Assembly: GCA_002737665.1 (NCBI GenBank)
Contig: NSIF01000016.1
Coordinates: forward strand, 1-36,352
Reading direction: 5' to 3'
DNA: 36,352 bases
Source: Flavobacteriales bacterium
GTDB taxonomy: Bacteria; Bacteroidota; Bacteroidia; Palsa-965
Made by a program: the position numbers and the translations under genes. Below, one piece after another: positions 27,757 through 36,352 of the stretch. Numbering within the stretch: position 1 is the first letter of the stretch; the number at the start of each line of letters is the position of its first letter. The notes below the pieces were generated by a model. It saw nothing but the letters and a program-made list of their open reading frames with translations. It was not told where the DNA came from and ran no database searches.

Positions 27757-29073
27757 TTATAAATTAAAAAGACCTTTGTTGAGCGCTTGCAATGTTTCTT
27801 TTTTAAGTCCTGATTCAATTAAGATAGATACGTTATTTTCACTTCCACCATAGGAAATCATGCGAATTGGAATGTTTTTTAAGGCGGCGAAAATTTTCTC
27901 AGCATAACCTTGTTTGGCTTGTTTAAAACTGCCTACAATACAAACAATGGTTTGATTTGAATCCACCTCAACAAGTCCGAAACTATTTAGTTCATTAACT
28001 ATTTCGTTTAAATGTTTTGGATTATCAATGGTAACAGAAACGGCAACCTCCGATGTCGTAATCATATCGATAGGAGTTTTGTAGCGTTCGAAAACCTCGA
28101 AAACAGAACGCAGAAAGCCAAAAGCTAATAACATTCTTCCAGATTTTATTTTGATAGCAGTAATTCCATCTTTTGCCGCCACTGCTGTAAACCGATCTTC
28201 TTTAGCGTCTGCGCCAATCAAGGTTCCAACTGCGTCTGGCTGCATGGTATTGAGTAAACGCACTTTTACATTTCTTTTCTGTGCAGGAAGCACACAGGTA
28301 GGATGCAAAATTTTGGCTCCGAAATAAGCTAACTCCGCGGCTTCATCAAATGTCAATTCATGAATTGGAAAAGTATGGTCCACAATTCGTGGATCGTTGT
28401 TATGCATGCCATCAATATCAGTCCAAATCTGAACCTCTTCAGCTTGTAATGCTGCACCAATTAATGTGCTGGTATAATCACTTCCGCCACGCTTCAAATT
28501 ATCAATTTCGCCAAAAACATTTCTACAAATATATCCTTGTGTAATAAATAAATTTATTCCAGCATATTTCAAAAGTTCCGCTTGTAAATATTTTTGGATG
28601 TATGCTAAATCGGGTTCCTCATTACCATCGATACGCATAAAATTTAGTGCAGGTAATAAAACTGATTGTACACCAATTTCTTCTAAATAATATTGAACAA
28701 GTGCAGTGCTCAGTAATTCTCCCTGTGCAAGAATTGCCTTTTCTTCATTGGCTGTGAATAGGTCAATGGTGAAATTTCGCAAATATTCAAAATGCTCTTG
28801 TACCAATTCATTTCCTTTTTTCTTTCCCAAATCGGAACTAAAAAGTTCACCGACCACTGAATGGTAGTTATTTTCCAATGCTGCGATAAATTCGCGAGCA
28901 GCATCATTTTCCTTAGCGTAAAGCAGATTTGCTATTTCAATTAACTTATTTGTTGTTCCCGACATAGCGGAAAGGACAACAATTTTAGGCCGATCGGTAA
29001 CGATCAGCTTGGTAAGTGATTGAATGCGTTCGGGACTGCCAACCGAAGTTCCTCCGAATTTTAAAACGAGCAT
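27757..29073 (-). CDS. lysC: Aspartate kinase
   Basis: MLVLKFGGTSVGSPERI, FITQGYICRNVFGEIDNLKRGGSDYTSTLIGAAL, tandem ACT-like C-terminus. Confidence 0.93.
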   Translation of the reverse strand: MLVLKFGGTSVGSPERIQSLTKLIVTDRPKIVVLSAMSGTTNKLIEIANLLYAKENDAAREFIAALENNYHSVVGELFSSDLGKKKGNELVQEHFEYLRNFTIDLFTANEEKAILAQGELLSTALVQYYLEEIGVQSVLLPALNFMRIDGNEEPDLAYIQKYLQAELLKYAGINLFITQGYICRNVFGEIDNLKRGGSDYTSTLIGAALQAEEVQIWTDIDGMHNNDPRIVDHTFPIHELTFDEAAELAYFGAKILHPTCVLPAQKRNVKVRLLNTMQPDAVGTLIGADAKEDRFTAVAAKDGITAIKIKSGRMLLAFGFLRSVFEVFERYKTPIDMITTSEVAVSVTIDNPKHLNEIVNELNSFGLVEVDSNQTIVCIVGSFKQAKQGYAEKIFAALKNIPIRMISYGGSENNVSILIESGLKKETLQALNKGLFNL

Positions 29074-29294
29074 ATCTGAGCTAAATTGATCCTAAATTTC
29101 CAACAATTAAAGCGAAGGTAATAATTACATGTAAGGAGAAGCAAGATTTATTGAAATTCAAATCTAAGTACCAATCGATAATTCGATTTCTTGAAAATTT
29201 GACAAATAATGTACAAAAGGATGTTAATAGGTTCTTGGCATTAGCAATCAAAAATCCGTTTAAACTCTTATTTTTGCGTCGCAGTATATTTACT

Positions 29295-30032
29295 ATGAAA
29301 TCACTATTTCTTAAAGAAATCCGCAGTTTTCTAAATTCCCTTATTGGGTACATCGTAATTATCGTCTTTTTGCTGGGGATCAGTCTTTTTATGTGGATCA
29401 TTAAGGGAGAAAGTAATGTACTCGATAACGGGTATGCAACTATTGACACCTTATTTGCAATTGCACCATGGGTATTTCTGTTTTTAATTCCAGCTATTAC
29501 AATGCGATCATTTGCGGATGAAAAAAAAACGGGTACGATTGAATTGTTACTTACTCGTCCGCTCACTGATTTACAAATTATTATTGCAAAATACGCAGCA
29601 GGACTTGCACTTGTTTTATTTTCCTTGATTCCAACACTTGTATATTATTTCAGTGTTTACAAATTAGGAACGCCACAGGGCAACATTGACGCAGGCGGAA
29701 CATGGGGTTCGTATATCGGTTTGTTATTACTTGGTTCTTCTTTTGTGTGCATCGGTGTTTTTTCTTCCTCACTTACCGACAATCAAATTATCGCATTTAT
29801 AATTTCATTAGCAATGTGTTTTTTCTGTTACACTGGATTTGAACAAATTAGTTCTCTTTCATTATTTGGAAAAGCAGATACATTTATTGAAGCGCTCGGA
29901 ATTAACCAACATTACAATTCACTTTCTCGTGGAGTAATTGATATAAGAGACGTAGTTTATTTTCTGGGATTCAACGCATTTTTTATCCTGCTAACAAAAA
30001 CTGTTTTAGAAAGCCGTAAATGGCAAAAATAG
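29295..30032 (+). CDS. gldF: Gliding motility-associated ABC transporter permease GldF
   Basis: MKSLFLKEIRSFLNSLIGYIVI, RSFADEKKTGTIELLLTRPLTDLQIIIAKY; gldG downstream. ORF extends to 29151 but ATG at 29295 fits the family. Confidence 0.88.
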   Translation: MKSLFLKEIRSFLNSLIGYIVIIVFLLGISLFMWIIKGESNVLDNGYATIDTLFAIAPWVFLFLIPAITMRSFADEKKTGTIELLLTRPLTDLQIIIAKYAAGLALVLFSLIPTLVYYFSVYKLGTPQGNIDAGGTWGSYIGLLLLGSSFVCIGVFSSSLTDNQIIAFIISLAMCFFCYTGFEQISSLSLFGKADTFIEALGINQHYNSLSRGVIDIRDVVYFLGFNAFFILLTKTVLESRKWQK

Positions 30033-30090
30033 TATTGGGTATTTAGTATTCAGTAATACGCCAACTATTAATTAACAAAGAGCAAAATTT

Positions 30091-30171
30091 ATGCATCAAT
30101 TTAAAGAATTGAAAATCTGGCAAAAGGCGATTGACTTAACAGTTGATATATATAATCAATCCAAAATATGA
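30091..30171 (+). pseudogene. N-terminal remnant of four-helix-bundle protein (23S rRNA intervening-sequence family)
   Basis: ATG frame MHQFKELKIWQKAIDLTVDIYNQSKI* matches the family's N-terminal signature, then breaks. Confidence 0.7.
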
Positions 30172-30226
30172 CATATCAATTACAAGCAAGGCTTAAATAA
30201 AAACGTTAACCAGTCGCAATACTACC

Positions 30227-31966
30227 ATGAGTACAATAAATAAAAAACGATCTGATTTAATCAACCTCGCATTGGGGCTATTGATTATTGTTATCGTGAA
30301 TGTACTTTCGCAATATGTAAATGCTCGCATTGACCTCACCTCTGAAAAGCGCTATACCCTATCCGAAAGCACAGCGGAAATGCTCACAAAATTAAATGAC
30401 CTCGTCTACTTCAAAGTGTATTTAGATGGAGAATTCCCACAAGGATCGGGTGACTACAAACGATTGCGCGATGAGACAAAAATTATGCTGGATGAATTTC
30501 GTGCTGTGGCGGGAGATAAAGTTCAGTATGAATTTATTGACCCTTACAGCAATCCAGATGTCAAAGAACAAACTAAATTTCAGAAACAACTTTTTGCAAA
30601 GGGCTTAATTCCGCAAATGGAAAATTTTACGGATGATAACGGATCGCAAGTTATGAAGCGACTTTTCCCTTGGGCAATAGCCTCCTACCATGGTGTTGAG
30701 GTTTTGGTTCCATTGATGGGTTCAAGTACAGTAAAACCAAATGAGGTGCAATTGAATCATTCCGTAGAAGGTTTGGAGTACGAAATTTCAAATGCGATGC
30801 GTAAATTACAAATGCACATCAAACCGAAAATTGGAATCACTATTGGCCATGGCGAACCTGACACCCTAGAATTAGCAGACCTTGTAAAAAGTTTGCGCGA
30901 ATACTATACCGTTGAATACGTTTCATTCAATGGAAATCTAAATGCATTTAGAGATACGATGCAAAAATCAGATCAACTGTACAATAAATATACTGCAATC
31001 ATCATTGACGGACCAGATTCAACTTTTACGCCGCAAGAATTATTTATTCTCGATCAATTTATTATGTATGGAGGAAAAGCATTATTTCTGATTGATCCCG
31101 TTTCCATAAATATGGATAGTTTAACACTACGCGGAATTACCTATGGTCTTCCACGACCTACAGGTATTGAAGAACTAACGTTTAGATATGGAGCAAGAAT
31201 AAATACAACGCTGGTAGAAGACATCTACTGCGCTGATCTAGCCATTCCTATTGAAGGAGCAACAGCTCAATTTATGCCTATGCACTGGTACTACTCACCT
31301 ACTCTTCTACCAACAGAAAATCATCCAATTGTTAAAAATCTTGATCGTATTAAATTTGATTTTATAAGTACTGTTGACACTGTTGAAACAACTGCCGCAA
31401 TCCAAAAAACAATTCTTCTAAAAGCATCAGATAAATCAAGATTTCAACGCACACCGGTACGCATTAGTCTTCAAATAGCACAAATGGAGCGTGACCAAAG
31501 AAGTTTCAACAAGCCAAACCAATCCGTTGCAATTTTATTGGAAGGTCAATTTGAATCTTATTATAAAAATAAATTTTTACCTGATACTATCAAAAACAGC
31601 AAACTGATTGGATTTAAAGATAAAGGCCGGCAAACAAAAATTATTGTCGTAGGTGATGGAGATGTTGCGCGCAACCCTATTTACCAGGGAAATCCATTGC
31701 CACTTGGCTATGATTTAATGAACAGAATGAATAGAAATCAATACGCAAATAAAAATTTTCTACTCAACTGTATGAATTATTTATGTGACGACAACGGCTT
31801 GCTAAATGTTCGCTCACGAGTAGTAACTTTACGATTGTTAGATAGAGGGAAAATAAAAGATCACAGGTTAAAATGGCAAATTATAAATACACTTTTACCA
31901 ATTTTAGTCATCATTGGATTTGGTTTTCTGAGCTTTTACCTGCGCAAAAGAAAATACAGTGCTTAA
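30227..31966 (+). CDS. gldG: Gliding motility-associated ABC transporter substrate-binding protein GldG
   Basis: VNVLSQYVNARIDLTSEKRYTLSESTAEML, YEFIDPYSNPD, GHGEPDTLEL, C-terminal TM. Confidence 0.92.
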   Translation: MSTINKKRSDLINLALGLLIIVIVNVLSQYVNARIDLTSEKRYTLSESTAEMLTKLNDLVYFKVYLDGEFPQGSGDYKRLRDETKIMLDEFRAVAGDKVQYEFIDPYSNPDVKEQTKFQKQLFAKGLIPQMENFTDDNGSQVMKRLFPWAIASYHGVEVLVPLMGSSTVKPNEVQLNHSVEGLEYEISNAMRKLQMHIKPKIGITIGHGEPDTLELADLVKSLREYYTVEYVSFNGNLNAFRDTMQKSDQLYNKYTAIIIDGPDSTFTPQELFILDQFIMYGGKALFLIDPVSINMDSLTLRGITYGLPRPTGIEELTFRYGARINTTLVEDIYCADLAIPIEGATAQFMPMHWYYSPTLLPTENHPIVKNLDRIKFDFISTVDTVETTAAIQKTILLKASDKSRFQRTPVRISLQIAQMERDQRSFNKPNQSVAILLEGQFESYYKNKFLPDTIKNSKLIGFKDKGRQTKIIVVGDGDVARNPIYQGNPLPLGYDLMNRMNRNQYANKNFLLNCMNYLCDDNGLLNVRSRVVTLRLLDRGKIKDHRLKWQIINTLLPILVIIGFGFLSFYLRKRKYSA

Positions 31967-31998
31967 ATTAAATTTCTTTATTTTAAATTTGAATAAGA

Positions 31999-33051
31999 AT
32001 GAAGCGTAATACAATAACGTTAATTATTGCAATACTTATTGGGGGACTGACGCTTTGGTTGATCAGCAGACAGAGTTCAAGTACAATTAGAGCTTCACTG
32101 CGCGACTTTGCTGTAAGTGATACAGGTGCAATAACCAAAATTTTTCTTATCGATAAGGCAAACAAACAGGTTACGCTAACACGTGAAACGACCGGTAAAT
32201 GGAAAGTAAATGGGAAATACGATGCGCGGCCAGATGGAATTAAAAATATTTTGGTAACTATTCACGATTTAAGTGTGCGAGAACCTGTTGGATTAAATGC
32301 AAAAGAAAATGTCATCAAAAAATTGGCCACAGGTTCTACTAAATGCGAAATTTATGCAGGAGCGAAACTCATTAAACAATATTATGTAGGCAATGAAACT
32401 GCAGATATGATGGGAACATACATGCTACTTTCAGATATTTCGGACGTAGATGAAATTGTAAATTCCTCGGAACCTTTTGTTATGGAAATCCAAGGATTTA
32501 ACGGCTATTTGACATCTCGTTATTTTACGAATGCATCGGAATGGCGAGACAGAACTGCCTTTCACTATTTTGTACCTGAAATACATACAATTACTATTCA
32601 GCACAAAGACGATATTGAAAATTCGTTTAAAATTATTCAGTCGGCAGGAAAAAATGTATTTAGTTTGCAAACAATTGCTGGAAAAAAAATTCCATTCGAC
32701 ACAATAGCAGTCAAGCAGTTTGTATCGTATTTCGGAAATATCGGATTTGAAAATTTTGCAGATAAACTACCAAAGGATAAGATTGATTCGATAATTCGCT
32801 CTGCACCAGCGCATGTTATTACAGTTACTGATGCAGCAAATCGAAAAACAGAATTGAAATTATTCTTAAAAAAGAATGAAGGGTCAAACCCAATTGATTC
32901 CACTGCTACAAAACCGCCTCCGTTTGATCCCGACAGAATGTATGCACAAATTAGTGGTACAGGCGATTTTGTAATTGTGCAATATTATGTTTTTGGAAAG
33001 TTATTGCAAACACCATCCTATTTTACATCCGTCAAAAGGCCAAAAGAATAA
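31999..33051 (+). CDS. DUF4340 domain-containing protein
   Basis: N-terminal TM; IFLIDKANKQVTLTRETTGKWKVNGKYDARPDGIKNILVTI; follows gldG. Confidence 0.75.
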   Translation: MKRNTITLIIAILIGGLTLWLISRQSSSTIRASLRDFAVSDTGAITKIFLIDKANKQVTLTRETTGKWKVNGKYDARPDGIKNILVTIHDLSVREPVGLNAKENVIKKLATGSTKCEIYAGAKLIKQYYVGNETADMMGTYMLLSDISDVDEIVNSSEPFVMEIQGFNGYLTSRYFTNASEWRDRTAFHYFVPEIHTITIQHKDDIENSFKIIQSAGKNVFSLQTIAGKKIPFDTIAVKQFVSYFGNIGFENFADKLPKDKIDSIIRSAPAHVITVTDAANRKTELKLFLKKNEGSNPIDSTATKPPPFDPDRMYAQISGTGDFVIVQYYVFGKLLQTPSYFTSVKRPKE

Positions 33052-33219
33052 TCCTCATTTATGTTAATCGCTAAAAATGAGCTATTCCCAATAGAAAACA
33101 AGAATAAAACAAAAAGCACCTTTAAACACGAAAGTAAACGAAAACAAGACCTTTGGTAAATTGTTTAAAAGTTGTTCACTAATTAGATATACAGCATCAA
33201 AGAAGACCAACAAAAGGAA

Positions 33220-33227
33220 TAATTTTG
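33220..33227 (+). promoter_or_regulatory. Putative -7 element TAATTTTG upstream of dnaN
   Basis: TAnnTTTG 31 nt before the ATG at 33259. Confidence 0.4.
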
Positions 33228-33258
33228 TACGTTAACAAACAAATTTTTACGAAATCCT

Positions 33259-34404
33259 ATGAAATTTATTGTATCCAGTTCCTCTCTCCTAAAGCAAATT
33301 CAAATGTTAAGTGGCGTATTGAATTCTAACAATACATTACCTATTCTTGATAATTTTCTTTTTGAAGTAAATAAGGGATCGCTAACCATATCAGCATCAG
33401 ATTTGGAAACAACAGTATCTACTCAATTAAATATTGAATCGAAAGATGCTGGAATAGTTGCAGTTCCTGCGAAGCTATTGATAGACACACTCAAAACTTT
33501 TCCTGAACAGCCATTGACATTTTCTATATCGGAAAAATTATTTGCTATTGAGATATTATCTGATTATGGTAAATATAAAATTACTGGTCAGAATGGAAAT
33601 GAGTTTCCCAAAGCACCTGTTGTAGATGGTGGTTCTTCTATCGATATCGATGCTGCTGTATTGAATCGTGCAATTTCAAAAACATTATTTGCTGCTGGTA
33701 ACGATGAACTTCGTCCTGTGATGTCTGGTGTGTTTATTCAGTTCTCGCCAGAAGGTGCAACATTTGTTGCAACAGATGCACACAAATTAGTTCGTTATCG
33801 TCGAAGTGATGTGAAATCGAAAGGAAATGCAGCGTTTATTTTACCACGCAAACCTTTAAATCTTTTAAAAAATATACTTGGTGGAATTGAAGGAATTGTA
33901 CGCGTTGAATACAATGCTACCAATTCTCGCTTTTCATGGGGTATTGCTCCAGATGGAACAATTGGATCAACATTAATTTGTCGCCTTATTGATGGCAAAT
34001 ACCCAAACTACGAAGCTGTTATTCCAAAAAATAATCCGAATAAACTTACTGTTGACGCTGCTGCACTACTTGGAAGCATTCGCAGAGTATCCATTTATGC
34101 TAGTAAAACAACGCACCAAGTAAGACTAAAAATAACAGGTAGTGAACTAAATATTTCGGCCGAAGATATTGATTTCTCCAATGAAGCTAATGAGCGTTTA
34201 ACTTGCTCCTACGTTGGAGAAGATATGGAAATTGGGTTTAACTCAAAATTTTTAGCGGAAATGCTTTCTAACATTGGCAGCGACGAGGCCCTGATTGAAA
34301 TGTCAGCACCAAGTAGAGCTGGTATTCTTATTCCTTCAAATAACGGAAAAGATGGTGAAGACACATTGATGTTAGTTATGCCTGTTATGCTTAATAATGT
34401 ATAA
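33259..34404 (+). CDS. dnaN: DNA polymerase III subunit beta (sliding clamp)
   Basis: MKFIVSSSSLLKQIQMLSGVLNSNNTLPILDNFLFEV, GVFIQFSPEGATFVATDAHKLVRYRR, IDGKYPNYEAVIP. Confidence 0.97.
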   Translation: MKFIVSSSSLLKQIQMLSGVLNSNNTLPILDNFLFEVNKGSLTISASDLETTVSTQLNIESKDAGIVAVPAKLLIDTLKTFPEQPLTFSISEKLFAIEILSDYGKYKITGQNGNEFPKAPVVDGGSSIDIDAAVLNRAISKTLFAAGNDELRPVMSGVFIQFSPEGATFVATDAHKLVRYRRSDVKSKGNAAFILPRKPLNLLKNILGGIEGIVRVEYNATNSRFSWGIAPDGTIGSTLICRLIDGKYPNYEAVIPKNNPNKLTVDAAALLGSIRRVSIYASKTTHQVRLKITGSELNISAEDIDFSNEANERLTCSYVGEDMEIGFNSKFLAEMLSNIGSDEALIEMSAPSRAGILIPSNNGKDGEDTLMLVMPVMLNNV

Positions 34405-34427
34405 AGATTCCAATGTGATGTGGAAAG

Positions 34428-34459
34428 GAGTTGACTCGAAAGAGCAACTCTTTTTTTTT
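34428..34459 (+). terminator. Rho-independent terminator after dnaN
   Basis: GAGTTG(A)CTC-GAAA-GAGCAACTC stem followed by T9. Confidence 0.9.
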
Positions 34460-34486
34460 AATGTTCCACGAATAACATAAAAAATT

Positions 34487-34906
34487 ATGGGGAAAAATGA
34501 ATCACAACCAGACTTCACAAAAAATTTAGTAAAAAGGTTCTTGGCCTCTATCCAACATGCGCTTAAAGGAATTAAAATTGGACTTGTAAAAGAGTTGAAC
34601 ATGAAAATCCATCTTGTTGCAACAATAATTGTGATAGGAGCGGGTTTTATTTTAAAAATCTCAACTACAGAATGGATCATACTTGTTTTGTGTATTGGAT
34701 TTGTTTTTTCTGCTGAGTTATTAAATACTGCCGTAGAATTAATAGCAGACTTTATTTCACCAGCACAACACCCTGATATTGGAAAAATAAAAGACATTGC
34801 TGCTGGGGCTGTATTAATTGCAGCAATCGTCTCTGTAATTACAGGTATTCTAATCTTTTGGCCTTACCTGAAAATGTATTTTACTATTAGCGTTTATACC
34901 GAATAA
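34487..34906 (+). CDS. Diacylglycerol kinase-family integral membrane protein (DgkA-like)
   Basis: KEL NMKIHL, EWIILVLCIGFVFSAELLNTAVELIADFI, KIKDIAAGAVLIAAI. Confidence 0.9.
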   Translation: MGKNESQPDFTKNLVKRFLASIQHALKGIKIGLVKELNMKIHLVATIIVIGAGFILKISTTEWIILVLCIGFVFSAELLNTAVELIADFISPAQHPDIGKIKDIAAGAVLIAAIVSVITGILIFWPYLKMYFTISVYTE

Positions 34907-34928
34907 GAATTTGTTGGATTGGGTGATG

Positions 34929-35291
34929 CTAATAATTACCAATCGACAACATCACCAAAGTACAAGCATTCAGCACCTCGATTCCTTTTTCCTCGGCCAT
35001 CTTTTCAAAAGATTGATTTTCTGTACCTGGATTAAATATAATTCGTTTCGGCATTAACGAAAAAATAAAATCGTAATACTCCGGTTGATTTTTGGGGCCA
35101 ATATACAACGTTATGGTATCTACATTTTCAATTGGAGGAGTTCCAATTTGGATTTTCACTCCATTAATTTCACCTGCTTTCAGACCAATCGCTACCACTT
35201 CTTCCTCATGCTGTAACAATGACAAAACAGCGCGATAGCTATATCGATCAGGATTTTCTGAAGCACCAAGAACTAATGTTTTTCGTTTCAT
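34929..35291 (-). CDS. CoA-binding domain protein (YccU-like)
   Basis: TLVLGASENPDRYSYRAVLSLLQ, KRIIFNPGTENQSFEKMAEEKGIEVLNACTLVML. Confidence 0.87.
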   Translation of the reverse strand: MKRKTLVLGASENPDRYSYRAVLSLLQHEEEVVAIGLKAGEINGVKIQIGTPPIENVDTITLYIGPKNQPEYYDFIFSLMPKRIIFNPGTENQSFEKMAEEKGIEVLNACTLVMLSIGNY

Positions 35292-36352
35292 TTTTCAATA
35301 TAATCTAAATCCACACCAAAGGTATCACGCAAGTGGTATAAAGCCACAAAACCAATAGAGATAAAAATCCCCCCCGTAATAAGTGTTGCCGTAATTTTAT
35401 CATGAAAGCACAAAGTAACCATGCTCAATACAAATGAAATAAGTATCGTTGAGCCACGAACAAAATTTGGTGCGGTAGTCGTTGCGGTAGCCCTGATGTT
35501 TGTTCCAAACGATTCGGCTGCTGTACTCATAAAAACTGCCCAATAACCAGTAGCAACACCACCGAAAATAATAACAGCATAAAACATAAACACTGAAATT
35601 CCACCAAGTAAAAAATACAATGCAACGGCTAATGTTGTCCACACTAAATATATTCCCAGTGTTTTTTTTCTGCTTCTCAATAATTGAGATAGCAATCCCG
35701 ATGTTAAGTCGCCACAAGTTATTCCCATGTAAGCAAACATAATGGCTTTGCCTCCGGTAATTGCCCCTTTAGGTAAGCCAAGTTCTACACTAAATTCGGG
35801 TGCAAAAAAGACCAGCGTTCCGATAAAATACCATACAGGCACAGTGACGAAAATAATACTTAAATATTTTTTTAATCGAATTCTGTTTTTAAAAATCAAA
35901 AAGAAATTACCTCTGGATACACTTTCATGTTTAATGCCAGTAAATAAGCCAGATTCATATACACCAATACGAAGTAATAGCAAGCCAAATCCCATTGCGC
36001 CACCGATGTAATAAGAATGACGCCAATTATCAACTACCTCGGCCGTATAACCAGCCACCACCGCACCAAAAACACCAACAGTAGCAACTATCATTGTTCC
36101 ATAGCCACGTTTTTCTTTCGACATGGATTCACTCACAAGGGTAATTCCAGCACCTAATTCTCCGGCAAGACCGAATCCGGAAAAAAAGCGAAGAAAAGAA
36201 TAGGCACCCGTTGTAGTAACCATACCATTCAAGATATTTGCAATAGAATAAAGAATAATAGAACCGAACAAAACAGAAAGTCGCCCTCTTTTATCGCCAA
36301 TCATACCCCAGATAATTCCACCAAGCAACATACCTGCCATTTGCCAGTTCAG
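35288..36352 (-). CDS. MFS transporter, 5' end truncated by window edge
   Basis: Frame open to window end (LNWQMAGMLLGGIIWGMIGDKRGRLSVLFGS); RFFSGFGLAGELGAGITLVSE. Confidence 0.87.
   Translation of the reverse strand: MNWQMAGMLLGGIIWGMIGDKRGRLSVLFGSIILYSIANILNGMVTTTGAYSFLRFFSGFGLAGELGAGITLVSESMSKEKRGYGTMIVATVGVFGAVVAGYTAEVVDNWRHSYYIGGAMGFGLLLLRIGVYESGLFTGIKHESVSRGNFFLIFKNRIRLKKYLSIIFVTVPVWYFIGTLVFFAPEFSVELGLPKGAITGGKAIMFAYMGITCGDLTSGLLSQLLRSRKKTLGIYLVWTTLAVALYFLLGGISVFMFYAVIIFGGVATGYWAVFMSTAAESFGTNIRATATTTAPNFVRGSTILISFVLSMVTLCFHDKITATLITGGIFISIGFVALYHLRDTFGVDLDYIEK

Noticed and set aside
27548-27853. 101-aa + strand ORF across lysA start and lysC end
   Set aside because: Overlaps two conserved genes antisense; composition from short repeats and coding antisense.
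29081-29566. 161-aa minus-strand ORF opposite gldF
   Set aside because: Antisense to a confidently identified gldF, no recognisable domain; overlap artefact.
35368-35376. C7 run in the MFS transporter as phase-variation site
   Set aside because: Shorter tract in a housekeeping-type transporter; no supporting context.

Overview
AT-rich chromosomal window whose content points to the Bacteroidetes: GldF/GldG, a T9SS C-terminal sorting domain, and TAnnTTTG-type promoter motifs. Roughly 4.7-16 kb is a surface-glycan region. It contains a co-directional minus-strand block of seven genes (16049 down to 8490): NeuB-like nonulosonate synthase, a GNAT-TIM-barrel fusion, a CBS-DegT aminotransferase fusion, CMP-nonulosonate cytidylyltransferase, a GSA-aminomutase-like class III aminotransferase, a SAM methyltransferase and a classical SDR. 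Next to it are a convergent polysialyltransferase-like glycosyltransferase, a Wzx-like flippase and another methyltransferase. The usual hydrolysing 2-epimerase (NeuC/LegG) and 4,6-dehydratase (LegB/PseB) are not visible, so this is my best candidate for an atypical sialic-acid-like pathway. The remainder is mostly housekeeping: two M1 peptidases (one with an apparent outer-membrane barrel ending), AsmA-like protein, flavin reductase, CIA30, SpoIIE/PP2C phosphatase, lysA, lysC, gldF, gldG, DUF4340-like, dnaN, dgkA-like, CoA-binding protein and a truncated MFS transporter. Gene debris not in the ORF list includes a TspO homologue with two in-frame stops, a photolyase-related C-terminal remnant and a four-helix-bundle remnant between gldF and gldG. 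A dispersed intergenic repeat (copies at about 17.0 kb and 23.8-24.0 kb) carries a TAnnTTTG motif pointing at the downstream gene. No tRNA, rRNA, CRISPR array or intact transposase was recognised. All assignments come from reading translations and motifs by eye; no database search was run.
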